Assembly: GCF_003610785.1 (NCBI RefSeq)
Contig: NZ_RAQQ01000024.1
Span: forward strand, 1-64,000
Reading direction: 5' to 3'
From: Micromonospora globbae
GTDB lineage: Bacteria; Actinomycetota; Actinomycetes; Mycobacteriales; Micromonosporaceae
DNA: 64,000 nt
Part shown: piece by piece, positions 59,618 through 64,000 of the stretch
Layout: each line of letters starts with the position of its first letter
Position numbering within the stretch: the stretch's first letter is position 1
Program-made: the position numbers and the translations under genes
The notes under the pieces: generated by a model
The model's database searches: none
Told to the model about the DNA's origin: nothing
What the model saw: the letters and a program-made list of their open reading frames with translations, nothing else

Positions 59618-60325
59618 GTGAAGCTGGACTTCACTCGATGGCTCCCGGCCATCGCGAAGGACTCTTACCGCAAGACCGCACTGAGCGTCGTGGGTGTTGC
59701 CGCCATCGGCGGCCTCGCACTCGGGCCGACCGCAGTGGCCGCCCCCGTCACTGCCGGACCCCACGAGGGTGCCATCGCCGCCATCGACCTCGCCACCGGC
59801 AAGCCGGGGGCGGAGCGGCACGACGACCAGGCCAAGTCGGGCCTGACCACCGGGTCCGGCCACGGCAACCCGTTCAGCGCCAAGCCGAGCCGGGACAAGC
59901 TCGTCCCGTACGGCGTCCAGGGCGCCCAGTCGCGCATCCCGCTGGACGACGCGCAGCTCTCCAACGCCAAGGCCATCATCGAGGCCGCCAAGAAGACCGG
60001 CGTGGGTGAGCGGGGCGCGGTGATCGGCGTGGCCACGTCGCTGCAGGAGTCGAAGCTGTACAATCTCGGCCACCTCGGCGCGTACAACGACCACGACTCG
60101 CAGGGCCTGTTCCAGCAGCGCCCGTCGTCCGGTTGGGGCACGCCCGACCAGATCACCGACCCGGACTACTCCGCCACCGCGTTCTTCAACGCGCTGAAGA
60201 ACGTCGACGGGTGGCAGGGCCTGCCGCTGACCCAGGCCGCGCAGACCGTGCAGGTCTCGGCGTACCCGTTCGCGTACGCCCAGTGGGAGGACCAGGCGGC
60301 GGACATCGTCCAGCAGCTCTGGTGA
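59618..60325 (+). CDS. Secreted lysozyme-fold (transglycosylase-like) protein, paralogue 1
   Basis: 235 aa from the GTG at 59618 (AAGGG 8 bases upstream). A long signal region (DSYRKTALSVVGVAAIGGLA, cleavage near AVAAP) and a ~70-residue linker precede the domain NAKAIIEAAKKTGVGERGAV, SLQESKLYNLGHLG, HDSQGLFQQRPSSGWG, WQGLPLTQAAQTVQVSAYP. The fold resembles soluble transglycosylases, with Glu in QES as the likely catalytic acid. Strongly similar over ~140 residues to the next gene. It probably acts on peptidoglycan outside the cell. Confidence 0.8.
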   Translation: MKLDFTRWLPAIAKDSYRKTALSVVGVAAIGGLALGPTAVAAPVTAGPHEGAIAAIDLATGKPGAERHDDQAKSGLTTGSGHGNPFSAKPSRDKLVPYGVQGAQSRIPLDDAQLSNAKAIIEAAKKTGVGERGAVIGVATSLQESKLYNLGHLGAYNDHDSQGLFQQRPSSGWGTPDQITDPDYSATAFFNALKNVDGWQGLPLTQAAQTVQVSAYPFAYAQWEDQAADIVQQLW

Positions 60326-60338
60326 GTGTGTCGACATT

Positions 60339-60364
60339 CGGCCGGTCCCGGTAGGGGCCGGCCG
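60339..60364 (+). terminator. Hairpin after lysozyme-fold gene 1
   Basis: 11-base arms (one G-T pair) around GGTA, 14 bases after the stop, followed by TTTGTCGTG, the best T tract of any hairpin in this window. Confidence 0.75.
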
Positions 60365-60571
60365 TTTGTCGTGTTCGGGCCGGGCGCGCCGGCGCTGGGG
60401 GCGGTCTGTTGCGAGCTGCTGCGCGGCGCCCCGCTCGGGCGGCCCGGGTCCGGCCATCCGGTATGCCGGGTGTCGGCCACATGGGGTGGACCTGCTCGCC
60501 CCGTGCGGTGGCGGATCGCCGGCTGTCCGGTATGGGGTGGTCTGGGGTGTGGCCGGTGGCACTCGGGGGCC

Positions 60572-60598
60572 GGAATCGTGGGCGGGCCGGGGTCGTTG
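60572..60598. repeat. 27-bp quasi-palindromic repeat, copy A
   Basis: Starts GGAATC and ends GGTCGTTG; quasi-symmetric (AAYGAC ... GTCGTT type ends). Same orientation as copies B and C. Confidence 0.7.
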
Positions 60599-60666
60599 AA
60601 CACCCCTGACGGCCGAGGCAGCAGGCCCCCCGGCCTGCGTGGCCCGCCCGATCGGCGGGACCCCCG

Positions 60667-60693
60667 GGAATGATGGCCGGCCGCCGGTCGTTG
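60667..60693. repeat. 27-bp quasi-palindromic repeat, copy B
   Basis: Starts GGAATGATGGCCGGCC and ends GGTCGTTG; 95 bases after copy A. Confidence 0.75.
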
Positions 60694-60754
60694 CACCCTC
60701 ATCCACGGCCCCGGTAGGGCACCGCCCCGCCGCCGCCCCCCGGCCTGGCGCCGG

Positions 60755-60781
60755 GGAATGACGGCCGGCCCCGGGTCGTTG
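60755..60781. repeat. 27-bp quasi-palindromic repeat, copy C
   Basis: Starts GGAATGACGGCCGGCC and ends GGTCGTTG; 88 bases after copy B, from which it differs at very few positions. Confidence 0.75.
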
Positions 60782-60940
60782 GATACGGACCCGGCCCGGT
60801 GCGGCACCCCCGCCCACCACGCGCCGTGGAACCCCCCGAGACTTCCCCCCCTTTCGAGCACCCCCGTGCTCGTTCCCCTGAGATCCACGCCCTGATCCCC
60901 CGAACGGGTGTGGACCTTCACCCCCTGAGGAGCTTTGATC

Positions 60941-61531
60941 ATGAACACGATCCTGCGGAAGAGCATGCTCAGTGTCGCTGGTCTGGCGTTCGCCACCGGT
61001 GTGGCCGCCGGCCCCGTGACCGCCCACGCCGCCCCGGTGCACGAGGCGAAGCCCGTCGCGGTCGTCCACACCGACAAGCCGGGCGTGGACACCGGGAAGC
61101 TGATCCCGCACGGCACCCAGGGCGCCCAGTCCCGCATCGCCCTGAACGACGAGCAGACCGCGAACGCGAAGGCGATCATCGCGGCGACGAAGAAGAACGG
61201 CCTGCCCGAGCGGGCGGCGGTCATCTCCATCGCCACGAGCCTGCAGGAGTCCAAGCTGGAGAACCTGGGCCACCTCGGCGACCGCAACGACCACGACTCG
61301 CTGGGCCTGTTCCAGCAGCGCCCGAGCTCGGGTTGGGGCACGCCGGAGCAGATCACCGACCCCGAGTACTCCACCACCGCCTTCCTCAAGGGCCTCAAGC
61401 AGGTCGACGGCTGGCAGGACATGCCGCTGACCGACGCCGCCCAGACGGTGCAGGTGTCGGCGTACCCGGACGCCTACGCCCAGTGGGAGCAGCAGGCCGC
61501 TGACCTGGTGGCCCAGCACTGGAACAGCTGA
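60941..61531 (+). CDS. Secreted lysozyme-fold (transglycosylase-like) protein, paralogue 2
   Basis: 196 aa. GAGGAG 8-9 bases before ATG. Signal peptide KSMLSVAGLAFATGVAAG, cleavage near AHAAP. Domain motifs as in paralogue 1: QGAQSRIALNDEQTANAKAI, SLQESKLENLGHLG, HDSLGLFQQRPSSGWG, TDAAQTVQVSAYPDAYAQW. It has a shorter linker than its neighbour. Presumably a local duplication. Glu of QES is the likely catalytic residue; activity not proven. Confidence 0.8.
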   Translation: MNTILRKSMLSVAGLAFATGVAAGPVTAHAAPVHEAKPVAVVHTDKPGVDTGKLIPHGTQGAQSRIALNDEQTANAKAIIAATKKNGLPERAAVISIATSLQESKLENLGHLGDRNDHDSLGLFQQRPSSGWGTPEQITDPEYSTTAFLKGLKQVDGWQDMPLTDAAQTVQVSAYPDAYAQWEQQAADLVAQHWNS

Positions 61532-61544
61532 CAACCGCAACCAC

Positions 61545-61579
61545 ACGATGGCCGGCACCCCGAGGGTGCCGGCCATCGT
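61545..61579 (+). terminator. 16-bp perfect hairpin after lysozyme-fold gene 2
   Basis: Perfect 16-base arms around CGA, 14 bases after the stop. Confidence 0.78.
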
Positions 61580-61610
61580 CGTGTCCCGGCCGGCCCCACC
61601 CCGTCCCGGT

Positions 61611-61665
61611 GATCATGAGGTTGGCGGGGGCGAGCCGGACATTCCTCCCCGCCAACCTCATGATC
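61611..61665. repeat. 19-bp perfect inverted repeat between convergent genes
   Basis: Arms 61611-61629 and 61647-61665 (GATCATGAGGTTGGCGGGG and its complement) are identical, with a 17-base centre. It lies between the lysozyme-fold gene hairpin and the end of the convergent DHA2 transporter gene. Either the transporter terminator or a member of a dispersed palindrome family. Confidence 0.8.
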
Positions 61666-61700
61666 GAGGGGGAAGGTCGGGGGCGCCTCGGTCGGCGGGC

Positions 61701-63140
61701 TCAGGGGTCGTGGCGGCCGAGGATGATGTCCACGACGGCGGCGACCAGCGCGAGCGCGATGATGATGGTCGCCACCACGAGGGCGTGCTCGAACGCCGAC
61801 GTCCAGTCGCCCCGGCTGCTGGCCAGCGCGGCGAAGAACACCGAGCCGACCGCGGCGATGCCGGCGGCCGCCCCGATCCGCTGCCCGGTCTGGAGCATGC
61901 CGGCGCCGCTGCCCGCCTGCGGTATGGGCACCTCGGAGAGGGTGAGCGTCTGGTTCGGCGCGATCACCAGCCCGCTGCCCAGGCCGGCGAGGAGCAGGGG
62001 CGCCGCCGTCACCCACGGCACCGGCGCGTTCGGGAAGAGCCGGAGGGCCAGTGCCGTGCCGGCGAGGCCGAGGACCACGGCGAGCAGCCCGCCGGCGACC
62101 AGTGGTCGGCCCAGGCGGTTGACGATGCGGCCACCGAGCGCGGAGGCGGCCGCCGAGCCGAGCGCGAACGGGGTGATGGCCAGGCCGGCGATCAGGGCGC
62201 TGTAGCCGTGCCCGTTCTGCAGGAAGAGCGTGAAGATGAAGAAGATCGCCGTGAACCCGCCGAAGTAGATGAGGGCGATCAGCGCGCCCAACGTGTACGA
62301 CCGGAAGCGGAACAGCTTCAGGTCGAACAGCGGCTGCCGTTGCCGCGCGTACCGCCGTTCCCACAGCGCGAACGCGAGCAGCACCAGCAGCCCGACGGGG
62401 ATGAGCGTCCACTTCCACGGCGTCCGCCACTGCTGTTCCTGCACGAGCGGCAGCAGCACGAGCAGGACGCCGACGCCGAGCAGCACCACCCCCACGGGGT
62501 CGAGTCGGTGCTGGTCCCCGTGCCCCTTGACCCGGCTGGGGAGCAGCCGCCACCCGAGGATCATCGCGATGATGCCGACCGGCACGTTGACGAAGAAGAC
62601 GTACCGCCAGCCGTGGTCCTGGCCGCCGAGGGCGATGAGCAGTCCGCCGAGCAGCGGCCCGACGGCGGTGGAGATGCCGATGGTGGCGCCCAGCAGCCCG
62701 AAGGGGCGCGCCCGCTCGGGCCCGCGGAACATCTCCTGGATGACGCCGGTGACCTGGGGGTTGACGATGCCGGCCGCGGCGCCCTGGAGGAGTCGGGCGA
62801 TGACGAGCCAGGTGGGGGAGGGCGCCAGGCCGGCGAACGCGCTGGTGAGGGTGAACAGTCCGATCCCGAAGACGAACGCGTTGCGCCGGCCCCGGGCGTC
62901 GCCGAAGCGTCCGGCGGGGACGAGGACGAGGCCGAACGTCAGCGCGTACCCGGAGAGAACCCACTGGAGGTCACTGGGCGACGCGTGGAGTGCCCGGTCC
63001 AGAGAGGGCACGGCCACGTTGACGATGCTGACGTCGAGCAACGTCATGAACGCGGCGACCAGGCCGACCCCGAGGGCCTGCCAGCGTCGCCGGTTCTCTG
63101 CTGGGTCGATGTCGGCCGGCGGGGTACCCGCCGCGCTCAT
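61701..63140 (-). CDS. DHA2 family MFS drug transporter (14 TM)
   Basis: 479 aa with ~14 hydrophobic helices. LLDVSIVNVAVPSLDRALHA (motif D1), GRFGDARGRRNAFVFGIGLF (motif A) and GATIGISTAVGPLLGGLL (motif C of drug antiporters) place it with the EmrB/QacA efflux pumps. Probably exports a drug or natural product. ATG at 63140. The small winged-helix-like gene behind it starts at 63455 on the same strand. Confidence 0.92.
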   Translation of the reverse strand: MSAAGTPPADIDPAENRRRWQALGVGLVAAFMTLLDVSIVNVAVPSLDRALHASPSDLQWVLSGYALTFGLVLVPAGRFGDARGRRNAFVFGIGLFTLTSAFAGLAPSPTWLVIARLLQGAAAGIVNPQVTGVIQEMFRGPERARPFGLLGATIGISTAVGPLLGGLLIALGGQDHGWRYVFFVNVPVGIIAMILGWRLLPSRVKGHGDQHRLDPVGVVLLGVGVLLVLLPLVQEQQWRTPWKWTLIPVGLLVLLAFALWERRYARQRQPLFDLKLFRFRSYTLGALIALIYFGGFTAIFFIFTLFLQNGHGYSALIAGLAITPFALGSAAASALGGRIVNRLGRPLVAGGLLAVVLGLAGTALALRLFPNAPVPWVTAAPLLLAGLGSGLVIAPNQTLTLSEVPIPQAGSGAGMLQTGQRIGAAAGIAAVGSVFFAALASSRGDWTSAFEHALVVATIIIALALVAAVVDIILGRHDP

Positions 63141-63215
63141 CGTGCCCCCCGTCGACCGTCGATCATGTACCCCTGACCGCTACCCCGGCCAGCGGGGGAG
63201 GAACCCTCGCGCGGG

Positions 63216-63455
63216 TCACGCCATCTGGCGCGCGCAGAACCGCGGACCGAAATCCAGCCCGGCCATCGGCGAGTCCTCCCGGTGCAGCAGGTTCTTCTCG
63301 GTGAGCAGGTGCAGCGGAGTGTGCAGCTGCTCCTCGGTCAGCCCGGCCTCCTCGGCGATCATGTCGGGGTACGGTACCTGTCCGCGGGCCTCCAGTGCGG
63401 CGACCGCCTGGTACACCCGTTCCTCGATCTCCGACAGTTGCACCCGCTGCATCAT
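63216..63455 (-). CDS. Small hypothetical, winged-helix-like protein
   Basis: 79 aa from ATG-ATG (63455/63452) with AAGGAGG just upstream. VQLSEIEERVYQAVAALEAR, YPDMIAEEAGLTEEQLHTPL and HLLTEKNLLHRED look like a minimal winged helix, possibly a small DNA-binding regulator. Lies 75 bases upstream of the DHA2 pump on the same strand and may control it. Confidence 0.65.
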   Translation of the reverse strand: MMQRVQLSEIEERVYQAVAALEARGQVPYPDMIAEEAGLTEEQLHTPLHLLTEKNLLHREDSPMAGLDFGPRFCARQMA

Positions 63456-63597
63456 GTCCTCCTTCGGTCGCGCCCGCCGCTGGACCGGCGGTTGCGCTGC
63501 GCGGTTACCCCTTGGCCGCCCGAAGATGCCCACCCGAAAGGGGGGCGGACCGGGCGGCGCGGGGCCCTGCCGGCGGTCGGGGCGCGCCGGGGTGCCC

Positions 63598-63603
63598 TAG
63601 GCT
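63598..63603 (+). promoter_or_regulatory. -10 box of a leaderless start (geranylgeranyl reductase-family gene)
   Basis: TAGGCT ends 6 bases before the GTG at 63610; no ribosome site. Confidence 0.5.
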
Positions 63604-63609
63604 GCATCC

Positions 63610-64000
63610 GTGATCGTCTGGGATCTCGCCGTGGTGGGGGCAGGCCCCGCCGGGCTCTCCGCCGCGTACGCCGCGGCCCGCGCGGGCGTACGCACCCTGG
63701 TCGTCGAGCGGGCCGCCCATCCGCGGTACAAGACCTGCGGCGGTGGCCTGATCGGCACGTCGCTGGCCGCCGTGCAGGACCGGATCGAGGTGCCCGCCCA
63801 CGACCGCGTCGACCGGGTGACGTTCACCCGCAACGGGCGGCGCCAGTTCAGCCGCCGGCACGGTGGGCCGCTCATCACGATGGTGCGCCGGGAGGAGTTC
63901 GACGACCGGTTGCGCGCCGCCGCGGTGGAGGCCGGGGCCGAGGTACGCGAGCGGGCCCCGGTGCGGGCGCTCGAACAGGACGCGGACGGCGTACGCCTGC
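63610..64000 (+). CDS. Geranylgeranyl reductase family FAD-dependent oxidoreductase (partial)
   Basis: The first 130 residues; the gene runs off the window. VVGAGPAGLSAAYAAARAGV is the FAD-binding glycine motif, and RYKTCGGGLIGTS the P-x-Y/F-K-x-C-G-G motif that defines the geranylgeranyl reductase family, followed by MVRREEFDDRLRAAAVEAGA. Such enzymes saturate isoprenoid chains (menaquinone or lipid). GTG start with adjacent -10 box. Confidence 0.85.
   Translation, partial: MIVWDLAVVGAGPAGLSAAYAAARAGVRTLVVERAAHPRYKTCGGGLIGTSLAAVQDRIEVPAHDRVDRVTFTRNGRRQFSRRHGGPLITMVRREEFDDRLRAAAVEAGAEVRERAPVRALEQDADGVRL

Larger units (their letters stand above)
60365..60940. other. Repeat-rich intergenic region between the two paralogues
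   Basis: No gene supported. It contains three copies of a 27-bp element (listed separately) and, at ~60430-60560, partial repeats around TCCGGTATG. The last ~60 bases lead into the GAGGAG ribosome site of the second gene and are rich in C runs. Confidence 0.55.

Noticed and set aside
60326..60940. CRISPR array suggested by three similar repeats
   Set aside because: Only three diverged copies with unequal spacers (68 and 61 bases), no cas genes, and palindromic ends more like a REP element.
58712..61576. A 954-codon minus-strand open frame over the lysozyme-fold genes
   Set aside because: Antisense to three supported plus-strand genes, without recognisable domains; it only reflects absence of stops in GC-rich DNA.
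1..64000. tRNA genes, insertion sequences, prophage or integrase genes
   Set aside because: I looked for cloverleaf-like segments, transposase or integrase motifs and found none that I can support; a tRNAscan and IS database search would be decisive.

Overview
The window is very GC-rich (roughly 73-75 % by eye). It uses many GTG starts, four-base ATGA/GTGA gene overlaps, GGAGG-type ribosome sites and TANNNT -10 boxes placed directly against start codons. Together with mycothiol-dependent enzymes (an S-(hydroxymethyl)mycothiol dehydrogenase and a maleylpyruvate-isomerase-family protein), an EthR/EthA-like pair, twin-arginine secreted enzymes and an Fe-S photolyase-like protein, this points to a filamentous actinomycete, most likely Micromonosporaceae (Micromonospora-like). 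That placement is inference from gene content. I see no rRNA, tRNA, CRISPR array, insertion sequence or prophage, so it reads as ordinary chromosome.

Layout. 0.1-10 kb: secreted peptidoglycan amidase, RraA-like aldolase, slipin, small mechanosensitive-type channel with a phosphothreonine-like tail, MFS transporter, a mycothiol-dependent isomerase-family gene with a damaged 3' end, VOC and DUF4287/SRPBCC pair, YchJ-like protein, class F sortase and its probable surface substrate. 10-22.3 kb: ArsR-SRPBCC regulator divergent from a lycopene cyclase across twin palindromes, a frameshifted beta-lactamase-family gene, ASCH protein, RNase HI, MarR/MFS head-to-head pair, Cys-rich pentapeptide-repeat protein, SDR, a truncated acetyltransferase, and the RNA-repair pair RtcB/archease. 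22.4-29.6 kb: multicopper oxidase, MBL protein, LysE/B3-B4 operon divergent from a MocR regulator, LacI and CGNR regulators divergent around a strong operator. 29.7-36.4 kb: beta-helix protein, secreted M28 peptidase, secreted GH27 alpha-galactosidase, alpha/beta hydrolase.

36.5-42.7 kb holds the most unusual locus: four genes on the minus strand joined by four-base overlaps. They encode an ABC ATPase-like protein in which all five catalytic motifs are altered, a Tat/lipoprotein-type sugar-binding protein, a single polypeptide fusing both MalF- and MalG-like permeases, and a membrane-anchored STAND (NB-ARC-like) TPR protein whose P-loop also lacks lysine. I read this as a sugar importer remodelled into a possible sensory or signalling complex; no function is proven.

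42.7-51.4 kb: an EthR-like repressor and a divergent three-gene operon (flavin monooxygenase, SDR, alpha/beta hydrolase) that fits stepwise oxidation and Baeyer-Villiger cleavage of an alcohol or ketone, then Fe-S photolyase-like protein, LtrA and CapA proteins. 51.5-64 kb: secreted S15 peptidase, GntR/MFS operon, DoxX protein, mycothiol-dependent formaldehyde dehydrogenase plus MBL hydrolase operon, TrmO-like methyltransferase, VOC protein, two paralogous secreted lysozyme-fold proteins separated by a repeat-rich spacer, a DHA2 efflux pump, and the 5' part of a geranylgeranyl-reductase-family flavoprotein cut by the window edge.
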